From positions 1-64,000 of the forward strand of contig JBHJMN010000002.1 in assembly GCA_042219835.1 (NCBI GenBank): a stretch of DNA of 64,000 bases, in the 5' to 3' direction. Positions 45,584 through 58,000 of the stretch are shown here, one piece after another; the stretch's first letter is position 1; each line of letters starts with the position of its first letter. Under the pieces are notes generated by a model, which worked only from the letters and a program-made list of their open reading frames with translations, did no database searches and was not told the DNA's origin. Source of the DNA: Paenibacillus_G elgii_A. GTDB taxonomy: Bacteria; Bacillota; Bacilli; Paenibacillales; NBRC-103111. A program made the position numbers and the translations under genes.

Positions 45584-45988
45584 ATGGCCGACGAAATGGA
45601 TATCCTGGATGTACTGCCTCACCGGCCTCCCTTTATTATGGTCGACAAAATTGTGGAAACCGGCCCCACGTGGGTCAAGGGATACAAGCTCATCACTTGG
45701 AACGAATGGTTCATTTCCGAAACGACCCCGTACATGCCTTGCTCCCTGATCATCGAGGCTTTGGCGCAGATGATCGCCTTCATTTCGTTGGAGGAAAAAG
45801 GAATCGCCTTTTTGTCTACGCTTAAAAATTTTGAGATGCATTCCCTTGCCCGTCCCGGCGACCGGCTGGATCTTTATTTTGAGATGACCAAGCGAAGAAA
45901 GGGATACTTCCTTGGCCGGGGGACTGCAACCGTGGAGGATCGGGTCGTCGTGAAAGGGGAAGAGATCGTAGCTTTCATGCAGTCGTAG
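45584..45988 (+). CDS. FabZ-like hotdog-fold dehydratase
   Basis: 134 residues. The catalytic His (LPHRPPFIMVDKI) and Glu (SLIIEALAQM) of FabZ are both kept, but the FPGHFPG loop between them is replaced by ETTPYMPC, so the family assignment is good and the substrate is open. It would remove water from a 3-hydroxyacyl thioester. ATG 45584 behind GGGGAG. Fits with the ketosynthase before it and FabI at the start of the operon. Confidence 0.85.
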   Translation: MADEMDILDVLPHRPPFIMVDKIVETGPTWVKGYKLITWNEWFISETTPYMPCSLIIEALAQMIAFISLEEKGIAFLSTLKNFEMHSLARPGDRLDLYFEMTKRRKGYFLGRGTATVEDRVVVKGEEIVAFMQS

Positions 45989-46043
45989 ACTGGGAAGGCG
46001 TCCCCCTACGGAGAATATTGAATATCAGGAGGATGACGCAGAG

Positions 46044-49000
46044 ATGAACGAATTTCAATTGTTTCCGTTAACTAACGCGCAGCAGCGAATATGGTATACC
46101 GAGCTGCTCTATCCAAATACGACCGTATCGTTGTTCTCGGGAATTTCGAAGATGCAAGGCCGACTGAACTTCGAGGTGTTTAAACATTCGATAAATAAGC
46201 TGGTCGAGCATTACGATTCGTTCCGCATTCGGATCACCTCCGAGAATGGTCAGCCACGGCAGTATGTCGTGCCTTACTTGGAGACGGATTTCGAGTACCT
46301 GGACATTTCCGATTTCGAAAGCGCCGATCAAGCGGAGCAATGGCTGAGAAATCATAGACAGAAGCCTCTGGAGCTGTTCGATTCGCCTTTGTACGACTTT
46401 GTGTTTATCAAGATGAACGAGGAAGAATATTGGTTCAATATGAAATTCCATCATATCGTTTTCGATGGCATTTCGATCGATATTTTTGTAGAGAAAATAA
46501 CGGAATATTACCTCGATCTTATGAACGGAGCGGAGCCCGGGAAGGAAGAAGCGCATTCGTTTATCGATTATATTCAGACGGAAAAGGCTTACGAGCAGTC
46601 AGAGCGTTACGAGAAGGATAAAGCGTATTGGCTTGAAAAGTTTACCCGTCTGCCCGAGGCTACCGGCTTCAAAACCTATAATCCGTTGTCCTTGAGCACC
46701 GAGGCGGCCAATAAGGAATTTACGGTTGATCCGGCGTTGTACGAGGAATTGAAGGCGTTCTGCGGATCGAACAACATTAGCTTGTTTCATTTTTTTATGG
46801 CGGCCATGGCCGTGTATATGCACAAAGTGACGAACCTGCAGGACGTTACGATCGGAACGGCGTATGCCAACCGGACGACCAAAAAGGAAAAAAGTACGAT
46901 CGGCATGTTCGTCAGCACCGTAGTCGCCCGCAGCTTTGTGGATTCCGATATGGATTTGCTGTCTTTTATCCACCAGGTTTCGAAGGAGCAGCTCTCGATC
47001 CTGCGCCACCAGAAGTATCCGTACAATAAGCTGATTCAGGATTTGCGGGGCGTTCATCCGAATGTAGACGTTCTTCGTCTCTTTGGCATTTTTATGGAAT
47101 ACCGGCAAATGAACTGGGGCGACATGGACGGAATTAAAACCGAGGTGGAGTTTGATTTCGGCGGGGAAGAAGTGAACGATCTTGTCGTTCGTGTCGTAGA
47201 AATGCTGGACGATCACAAGCTGGTGCTTCATATGGAGTATCGCACTCATTTATTCGAAGACAACGAAGTCGAGAGAATCGTACGGCATCTTCTTGCCATT
47301 GCGCAGTGTATGGTTCGTACGCCCGAGCAAAAAATAGGCGATGTATCCCTGATCTCGGAGGCGGAAAAACATACGATATTGACGCAGTTCAACGATACGT
47401 CAGCGAACTATCCGCAAAAGACCGTCTACCGCCTGTTCGAAGAGCAGGCGGAACGCGCGCCGGACAAGCCTGCGGTAGTTTTCGAAGGCAATCGGCTGAC
47501 CTACGGCGAACTGAACGAACGGGCAAACCGGGTTGCCCGTGTGCTGCGGGGATGGGGAGTCGGAGCGGATTCGCCTGTGGCGATTCTGGTAGAACGCTCG
47601 TTGGAGATGGTCGTGGGAATGCTGGCCGTCTTGAAAGCCGGCGGCGCCTATGTGCCGATTGACCCGCAATATCCGGAAGACCGAATCCGCTTCATGCTAG
47701 AAGACAGTGGAGCCGGGGTGCTGTTAACGCAATCCCGGTGGACGGGCCAAACGTTCTTTCCGGAACAGGTACTATGTCTCGATGACGCCGGGTTGTATGA
47801 AGGCCCCGCAGCAGACGGCGCGAATCTGGAGCCCGTATCCGCGCCGGAGCATTTGGCCTATATGATCTATACCTCAGGTACGACCGGCAAGCCTAAAGGG
47901 GTTATGGTGGAGCAGCGCAGCGTGGTGAACTTTGTTCTCAGCTTGTACGAGCCGCTTTATGCCGCCCATCCGGAATATCAGCATATGGCGCAGCTTGCGC
48001 CTTATGTATTTGACATGTCCGTTAAGCCGATTTACGGCGCGCTTTTGATGGGGCGCACCCTGCATATCGTACCGGAAGACACCCGGATGGACGGCGGGAA
48101 GCTGCTGGAGTTTTTTCGCGAGCACGCCATCGATATAACGGACGCTACGCCCACCTATTTGTCGATATTGGTGCAGTGCGCCCCTTTTGGCGGCAGCTTG
48201 CGGGTGAAGCATTTTATCGTCGGCGGGGAGGCCTTGTCGACGAAGGTCGTGCGTTCGTTATGGTCGGCATTCGGAGAGCAGGTCAAAATTACGAATGTGT
48301 ACGGTCCGACAGAGTGCACGGTCGATTCGACGATCTACGAAGTCGTTCCCGAACGGCTTGCGGAAGCGATGGATGCGGTGCCGATCGGGCGGCCGCTTCC
48401 GAACCAGAAGCTGTGGATTTTAGACGCGAAGCAGCGCCTTTTGCCGATCGGCGTAGCCGGCGAGCTGTACATCGGAGGAGCGGGGGTGGCCCGGGGCTAC
48501 AACCGGCGTCCTGAGCTGACGGCGGAGAAGTTCATAGCCAATCCGTTTGCGGAAGGCGAACGGATGTACCGGACGGGCGATCTTGCACGCTGGCTGCCGG
48601 ACGGCAACATCGAATATTTGGGACGGATCGATCATCAGGTGAAAATTCGCGGATACCGGATCGAGCTTGGCGAGGTGGAGGTCAAGCTGCTGAAGACAGC
48701 GGCCGTTCAAGAGGCCGTCGTGCTCGCGCAGGAAGACGGGCACGGGCAAAAATATTTATGCGCGTATTTTGTGGCGGATACCGTGCTGACGGCAAGCGAG
48801 CTTCGGGGAAGGCTTGCTCAAGAGCTGCCAGGATACATGATTCCGTCCTATTTCGTACAACTCTCGCGAATGCCGCTGACGCCGAACGGAAAGATCGACC
48901 GCAAAGCGCTGCCTGCTCCGTCGGGAGGTCTGCAAACGGGGGCGGAATATGCCGCTCCGCAAACGAAAACCGAACAAACGTTAGCGTCTGTATGGGAAGG

Positions 49001-52000
49001 AGTTCTTGGTTCCGGTAAAATCGGGATCCGCGATAACTTCTTCGATCTCGGAGGGGACTCGATCAAGGCGATCCAAGTTTCTTCCAGGATGCTGCAAGCA
49101 GGCTATAAGCTGGAAATGAGAGATTTGTTCAAATATCCTACCATTGCGGAATTGAGTCTGCACGTCCAGACAGTCAACCGGATCGCACCCCAAGAGGCGA
49201 TAACGGGAGCGACAGAGTTGACACCGATTCAACGCTCGTTCTTCGCTCAGTCGTCGGCTGATTTGCATCATTATAATCAGGCTGTGATGCTGTACCGGGA
49301 GGGAGGCTTCGAGATCAAGGCGCTTCGTCAGGTGATGAAGAAGATTGCCGAGCATCACGATGCATTGCGGCTCGTCTTCCGGCAAAGCGAGCGCGGATAT
49401 GAAGCATGGAACAGGGATATCGGGGAAGGCGAGCTGTACAGCTTGGAAGTAATGGATTGCAGGGGCTTGGAAAATAGTGCGGCAGCCATCGAAGCGAAGG
49501 CCAACGAAATCCAAAGCGGAATCAATCTAACCGAAGGCCCGTTGATGAAGCTGGGGCTGTTTCAAGCCGAGGCCGGGGACCATTTGCTGATCGTCATCCA
49601 TCATCTTGCTGTAGACGGGGTATCCTGGCGTATTTTATTCGAGGATATTGCGACAGGGTATGAACAGGCACGAAACGGGCAAGCGATTCGTTTCCCGTAC
49701 AAAACGGATTCGTTCCGGAGCTGGGCGAAGCAGCTGTCGATTTATGCCGGCGGTCCGGCGCTGGAGCGCGAACGGGCGTATTGGCGGCAGATCGAACAAA
49801 CGGACACGATTCGTCTCCCGAAAGATTACGAACAGGACAATGCGCGGGTAGAGGATAGCGAAACCGTAACCGCACAATGGACGGCTCAAGAGACGGAGCA
49901 GCTATTGAAGAAGGCGCATCAAGTCTATAACACCGAAATGAACGATCTGCTGCTGACAGCGCTCGGCATGGCCGTTCGGAAGTGGACGGGAAGCGAGCGC
50001 GTTTTGGTCAATTTGGAAGGTCACGGCAGGGAGCCGATCATTCCCGATATCGACGTTACGCGTACCGTAGGATGGTTCACAAGCATATATCCTATCGTCC
50101 TTGATATGGGAACGGATCGGGAAGTCTCCAGCCTGATCAAGCGGGTGAAGGAAGGGCTGCGTCAAATTCCGCATAAAGGAATCGGCTACGGAATTCTGAA
50201 GTACTTATCTGCTTCTCAAGAGGAGAGCGGATATGCAATAACACCGGAAATCGGCTTTAACTATTTGGGGCAGTTTGATCAGGACCTGAATCATAACGAG
50301 TTGCGATCCTCGCCCTTTTCGCCCGGTGCGTCCGTCAGCGGGAAACGGCTGCGGAAGCACGTGCTTGACATGAACGGGATGGTGTCCGACGGAGCCTTGG
50401 CTTTGACGATAAGCTATAGCGTCAAGCAGTACCGGCGAGAAACGATGGAGCGGTTGTGCGGGCTCATCCGGGAGAGTCTTTGTGAAGTCATCGCGCATTG
50501 CGTAGCAAAAGAGCGGCCGGAACTGACGCCGAGCGATGTACTTCTTAAGGGGATTACGATGGAGCAGTTGGAGCAGCTTGCAGCACAAACCCGGAACGTA
50601 GGCGAGATCGAAAATGTGTACGGGCTGACGCCGATGCAGAAGGGCATGCTGTTCCACAGCTTGCTGGAGCCGTCCTCGACAGCGTATTTCGAGCAAGCGA
50701 TGTTCGAGCTTCAAGAAGAAGACTTTGATCCGGATGGCTTTGCTCAAAGCTTCGATGCCTTGGTGCAAAGGCATGCCGTACTGCGTACCAATTTTTACAG
50801 CGCATGGGACGACCAGCCAGTGCAAGTCGTGTACCGAAGCAGGAAGACAGAATTTTATTACGAAGATGTACGCGGGATAGAGGAAACGCATCGCGAGGCG
50901 TATATTGAAGCCTATGCGGCCAAGGATAAAGCAAGGGGATTCAACTTGGCGCAAGACGTCCTCTTTCGGATGTCGATCCTGCGAACGGGAGAAACGAGCT
51001 ACAGGCATTTGTGGAGTTTCCACCATATCATCATGGACGGCTGGTGCATGCCGCTTATTGCACGGGAAATATTCGAGCATTATGCTGCGCTTCGACAGCA
51101 GAGACAGCCGAAGCTCGCGCAAGCCTTGCCGTACAGTCAATATATCGAATGGCTGGAGCGCCAGGACGAAGAGTCGTCTTCGAAATACTGGAAAGAATTA
51201 TTGGACGGTTACGACCAGCATCCCGTTTTACCACAAGCGAAATTGTCGAATCATGTCGAAATCTATGCTCGTGAGCAGATCAATTGCGATCTGAACGAGA
51301 AGCTGAGCAAGCGGCTAGAGGACGTGGCGAAGAGGCAGCAGGTAACCGTAAATACGTTGATGCAGGCCGCATGGGGGATTGTTCTGCAAAGATACAATAA
51401 TATGCAGGACGTTGTTTTCGGAAGCGTCGTATCCGGAAGACCGGCGGAAATCCCGGGAATCGAAAGCATGATCGGGTTATTTATTAATACGATTCCGGTA
51501 CGCGTACGGACGGAACGGGATTCCACCTTTGCCGAAGTGCTGCAAAGAATCCAGGAGCAAGCTTTAGCGTCGCATGCGCACGATACGTATCCGTTGTTCG
51601 AAATTCAGGCGAACACTGAGCAAAAACAAAACTTGGTTACGCACATCATGGTGTTCGAGAATTATCCGATGGAGCGGCAGATGGAGCAAGCGGGAAGCGG
51701 CGATCAGGCGGATTTCGAAATCCTGAGCATCAGCATGTTTGAGCAGACGAACTACGATTTTAACATTGCCGTAATCCCCGGCAAGAAAATCAGAATCAGC
51801 TTCCAATACAATGCGCTTGTCTATGAGCAGGAAGCGGTCGAGCGGATGCAGGGGCATCTGCTTCATGTCATCGAACAGATTGCGGCCGATCCCCAAATCC
51901 GCGTGAGCGAGCTTGAACTGGTGACGCCGCAGGAAAAGATTCTGCTTCTGGAAGCGTGGGGCGGCGTCAAGGCGGAATACCCGCAGGAGAATACGATCCA

Positions 52001-55000
52001 CCGGCTGTTCGAGGAACAGGTCGAGCGCACGCCCGAACGGGTAGCGGTAGTATATGAGGGAAATCGGCTGACGTACAGGGAGCTGAACGAAAGAGCGAAT
52101 CGTCTGGCGCGCACATTGCAAGCCGAAGGAGTACAGGCCGAGCAACTGGTCGGGCTCATGGTCGAACGTTCTCTGGAAATGATTGTCGGGATATTCGGCA
52201 TATTAAAAGCAGGCGGGGCTTATCTTCCGATCGATCCGGAGTATCCGGAGGAGCGTATCCGCTACATGCTGGACGATTCGGGAGCGCAGCTGCTGCTTAC
52301 CCAGCGCCGCTTGCGGGAACGGGTGGCTTTTGCCGGACGGCAGCTGTTTTTGGACGAAGAAGAGACCTACGCCCGCGAAGAAGCGGCTGCAGATTTGACA
52401 GCAGTCGTCGGTCCGGACAATCTGGCGTACGTTATTTATACGTCCGGCACGACGGGGCAGCCCAAAGGCGTTCTGGTAGAGCACCGCGGCTTGTGTAACT
52501 TAAAGCCGTTTTTCGAGCGTATGCTGCAGGTGAAGGAAGACGACAAGGTTGTGCAATTTGCCAGCTTCTCGTTCGATGCCTCGTGTTGGGAAACCTTGAT
52601 GGCGCTGTTCACCGGGGCCTCCTTGTATATTCCGGCCTCGTCAACGATTCTGGACTACTCGCTATTCGAACGCTTTATGAACGAAAACGGGATTACTACG
52701 GCTACTTTGCCGCCGGCGTATGCCATTTATTTGGAGCCCGACCGTTTACCGGCGCTGACGAGATTGATCACAGCCGGTTCAAGCTCGTCCGCCGAGCTGG
52801 TGCAAAAGTGGAAAGAGCGAGTCTTGTACTTCAATGCCTACGGGCCGACAGAGGATTCGATTTGTTCTTCGATTTGGTTTTATTCGAGCGGTTCGCCGGT
52901 TCCGGGCTCTGTTCCGATCGGCCGTCCTGTCACGAACCATCGTTTGTACATCTTGGATGCGAACGATCGTTTGGTTCCGGCCGGAGTTGCCGGACAATTG
53001 TGCACGGCGGGAGTCGGATTGGCGCGGGGCTACTTAAACCGCGACGATCTGACCGCGGAGAAGTTCGCAAGCAGTCCGTTCGACGCAGGGGAACGCATGT
53101 ATCGAACGGGGGACCTGGCTCGTTGGCTTCCCGACGGCAATCTTGAATATTTGGGCCGGATAGATCATCAGGTCAAAATCCGCGGTTACCGGATCGAGCT
53201 TGGGGAGATAGAAGCAAGCCTGATGAGCGTGGAAGGCGTACAAGAGGCCATCGTGACGGCGCGCGAGGAAGAAAACGGCCAGAAGCAGCTGTGCGCCTAT
53301 GTCGTGGCGAAGGAGCAGCTGAGCGGAAGCGGACTTAGGGAGGCGCTGTCGCGGAAGCTTCCGGGGTATATGATACCGGCGTACTTCGTACAGCTGGAGC
53401 ACATGCCGCTGACGCCGAACGGCAAAATCGACCGGAAAGCGCTGCCGGCGCCGGAGGAAAGCTTGCGGACGGAGCATGTGGCGCCGCGGACGGCGGTCGA
53501 GGCGCAATTGGCGCACATCTGGCAGGAGATATTGGGGCATTCGAACGTCGGGGTCAAAGACAGCTTTTTCGATATCGGAGGACATTCGCTGCGGGCAACC
53601 GTGTTGGCGTCGCGGATCCGCAAAGAGATGAACGGGGATCTGGCCTTGCGGGAAATATTCCAGGCGTCAACGATCGAGCGGATGGCGCAATTGCTGGAGA
53701 GCCGAGAGCGGACGGCCTATGCATCGATTCCGGTTGCGGCCGAAAGCGAATACTATCCCGTTTCGTCGGCGCAAAAGCGGTTGTACGTTTTAAGCCAACT
53801 GGAGGGCGGCGAGCTGAGCTACAATATGCCTGGCGTGCTGATGGTGGAAGGGCCGCTGGACCGGGAGCGGGTCGAGGAAACGTTCCGGCAGTTGATCCGC
53901 CGCCACGAAGCGCTGCGGACCAGCTTTGAAACCGTTGACGGCGAGCCGGTGCAGCGGGTGCATCCCGAAGCGGCGTTTGCGGTGGAGTATGCGCAGGCGA
54001 AGGAAGAGGAGACGGAATGGCGCCTTCGCGCCTTCATCCGGCCGTTTGATCTGGGACAGGCGCCGCTGCTGCGGGTAGGACTGGTGGAGCTGGGTCCGGA
54101 ACGGCACTTGCTGCTGTTCGATATGCACCATATCGTCTCAGACGGCGTCTCGATGGGAATTTTGATCGAGGAGTTCAACCGGCTGTACGAAGGCAAGGAA
54201 GTGCCGGCGCTGCGAATTCAGTACAAGGATTACGCGGTATGGCAGCAGGAGGAGCTGTCGGGGGAACGCCTGAGCCGTCAGGAAGCGTACTGGCTGGACG
54301 TGTTCCGGGGCGGAGCGCCGGTGCTGGATATGCCGACGGATTATGCGAGACCGGCGCTGCAAAGCTTCGAGGGGGACCGGATCGCCTTTACGATCAGCAA
54401 GGAGCAAGGCGAAGGGCTGAAGCGTCTGGCGGCGCAAACGGGATCGACGTTGTACATGGTGCTACTGGCGGCTTATACAACGCTGCTGTATAAATATACA
54501 GGGGAAGAAGACATTGTGGTAGGCACGCCGATCGCGGGAAGACAGCACGCGGATTTGGGAAGCGTGATAGGCATGTTTGTCAATACGCTGGCGATACGGA
54601 ACTACCCGGCCGGACAGAAGAGCTTCCGGGATTACTTGGAAGAAGTCCGGGAAACGTTGCTGAAGGCGTATGAAAACCAGGATTATCCGTTCGAGGCGCT
54701 GGTCGAGCGGCTTGATGTGAGAAGAGACCTGAGCCGCAACCCGCTGTTCGATACGATGTTTGTGCTGCAAAATACGGAGCGCGAACAACAAACGATCGAC
54801 GGGCTGAAGTTCCAAGAGCATCCGTTTGAGCATCCGGTAACCAAGTTCGATCTGACGTTCAGTATGACGGAGGAAGCCGGGGCTCTCGCATGCCGCATTG
54901 AATATGCCTGCGGGTTGTTCAATAAGCGAACGATAGAGAGAATGGCGGATCATTTCGGACAGTTGATCGGCGCCATCGTGAACAATTCGCAAGCCAAGCT

Positions 55001-58000
55001 GTCGGAGCTGGAGATGATCACCCCGCAAGAAAAGGCTCTGTTGCTGGAAGCGTGGGGCGATGCCAAGGCGGAATACCCACGGGAAAAGACGATCCACCGA
55101 CTGTTCGAGGAACAGGCGGAGCGTACGCCGGAGCAAGTGGCGGTGATGCTTGGGGAGGACGGGCTGACATACCGCGAATTGAACGAAAAGGCCAATCGCT
55201 TGGCGCGGACGCTAAGAGCCGAAGGAGTCCAGGCCGAGCAAATGGTAGGCCTAATGGTAGAGCGCTCCTTGGAAATGATTGTCGGAATGCTGGGCATATT
55301 AAAAGCCGGCGGAGCGTATGTGCCGATTGATCCGGACTATCCGGAGGAGCGCATTCGCTATATGCTGGACAACTCGCAAGCCAAGCTGCTGCTCACGCAA
55401 AAACATTTGCAGGCGAAGGCGGAGTTCGCGGGTCGCGTGCTGGATTTGGCCGACGAGCGCAATTATCACATCGAAAAAAATAATTTGGATCAGCCCGGCC
55501 GTTCGGATTCCTTGGCATGCGTCATGTATACCTCCGGTTCGACGGGCAGGCCCAAAGGCAACCTGACGATGCATTACAACATTGTTCGCGTCGTCAAAGA
55601 GACGAACTACATCCGGTTTACGAAGAACGACCGCATTTTGCAGCTGTCCAGCTTTTCTTTCGACGGATCGACATTCGATATTTACGGAGCGCTGCTTAAC
55701 GGGGCCACGCTGATGCTGATTAACCGCGATCAGATGCTTGATGCCCGCGAGCTCTCGCTTGTGCTGAAGGAGAAGCGAATTACGAAATGCTTCGTAACGA
55801 CCGCGCTTTTCAATACTCTGGTTGACATTGACGTCGATTGCTTCGAAACCGTGGAAACCTTGTTGTTTGGCGGGGAGAAGGCGTCGATCGGGCATGTGCA
55901 AAAAGCGTTTGAGCGGCTTGGTCCGGGACGCTTGGTTAACGTATACGGGCCGACGGAAAGCACCGTATATGCAACCTATTATCCGATCGATCGTTTGTAC
56001 CCGGATATAAGCACGATACCTATAGGGAAGCCGATCGGCAATACGTCCGTTTATGTGCTGGATCAAGAGCGGCGGCTGCAGCCAATCGGCGTTCCAGGGG
56101 AGCTGTATATCGGCGGGGACGGCCTCGCGCGAGGGTATTGGAACCTGCACGAGCTGACCGAGGAAAAATTCGTATCTTCCCCGCTCGTTCAAGGCGGAAA
56201 GCTGTACCGGACCGGCGATCTTGTAAGATGGCTGGAGGACGGGAATATCGAATATCTCAGCCGAATCGACGAGCAGGTCAAAATCCGCGGTTACCGGATC
56301 GAGCTTGGGGAGATAGAAGCAAGCCTGATGAGCGTGGAAGGCGTACAAGAGGCCATCGTGACGGCGCGCGAGGAAGAAAACGGCCAGAAGCAGCTGTGTG
56401 CCTATGCCGTGGCGAAGGAGCAGCTGAGCGGAAGCGGACTTAGGGAGGCGCTGTCGCGGAAGCTTCCGGGGTATATGATACCGGCGTACTTCGTACAGCT
56501 GGAGCACATGCCGCTGACGCCGAACGGCAAAATCGACCGGAAAGCGCTGCCGGCGCCGGAGGAAAGCTTGCGGACGGAGCATGTGGCGCCGCGGACGGCG
56601 GTCGAGGCGCAATTGGCGCACATCTGGCAGGAGATATTGGGGCATTCGAACGTCGGGGTCAAAGACAGCTTTTTCGATATCGGAGGACATTCGCTGCGGG
56701 CAACCGTGTTGGCGTCGCGGATCCGCAAAGAGATGAACGGGGATCTGGCCTTGCGGGAAATATTCCAGGCGTCAACGATCGAGCGGATGGCGCAATTGCT
56801 GGAGAGCCGAGAGCGGACGGCCTATGCATCGATTCCGGTTGCGGCCGAAAGCGAATACTATCCCGTTTCGTCGGCGCAAAAGCGGTTGTACGTTTTAAGC
56901 CAACTGGAGGGCGGCGAGCTGAGCTACAATATGCCTGGCGTGCTGATGGTGGAAGGGCCGCTGGACCGGGAGCGGGTCGAGGAAACGTTCCGGCAGTTGA
57001 TCCGCCGCCACGAAGCGCTGCGGACCAGCTTTGAAACCGTTGACGGCGAGCCGGTGCAGCGGGTGCATCCCGAAGCGGCGTTTGCGGTGGAGTATGCGCA
57101 GGCGAAGGAAGAGGAGACGGAATGGCGCCTTCGCGCCTTCATCCGGCCGTTTGATCTGGGACAGGCGCCGCTGCTGCGGGTAGGACTGGTGGAGCTGGGT
57201 CCGGAACGGCACTTGCTGCTGTTCGATATGCACCATATCGTCTCAGACGGCGTCTCGATGGGAATTTTGATCGAGGAGTTCAACCGGCTGTACGAAGGCA
57301 AGGAAGTGCCGGCGCTGCGAATTCAGTACAAGGATTACGCGGTATGGCAGCAGGAGGAGCTGTCGGGGGAACGCCTGAGCCGTCAGGAAGCGTACTGGCT
57401 GGACGTGTTCCGGGGCGGAGCGCCGGTGCTGGATATGCCGACGGATTATACGAGACCGGCGCTGCAAAGCTTCGAGGGGGATCGGATCGCATTTACGATC
57501 GGCAAGGAGCAAAGCGAAGGGCTGAAGCGTCTGGCGGCGCAAACGGGCTCGACGCTGTATATGGTGCTGCTGGCGGCTTATACAACATTGCTGCATAAAT
57601 ATACGGGTCAAGAAGACATCGTGGTAGGGATGCCGATCGCGGGAAGACAGCATGTGGAGTTGGGAAGCGTGATGGGCATGTTTGTCAATACGTTGGCGAT
57701 ACGGAACTACCCGGCCGGACAGAAGAGCTTCCGGTATTACCTGGACGAAGTGCGGGAAACGTTGCTGAAGGCGTATGAAAACCAGGATTATCCGTTCGAG
57801 ACGCTGGTTAATCGGCTTGATGTGAGAAGAGACCTGAGCCGCAACCCGCTGTTCGACACGATGTTTATTTTGCAAAATGCGGAGCGGCGGGAGCAAGACT
57901 TCGAAGGGCTGCATTTCAAGCCGGCGCCTTTCCGGCACGAAGTAGCCAAGTTCGATTTGACGTTCAATGTGACGGTGGAAGGGGAAACGCTTGTCTGCAG

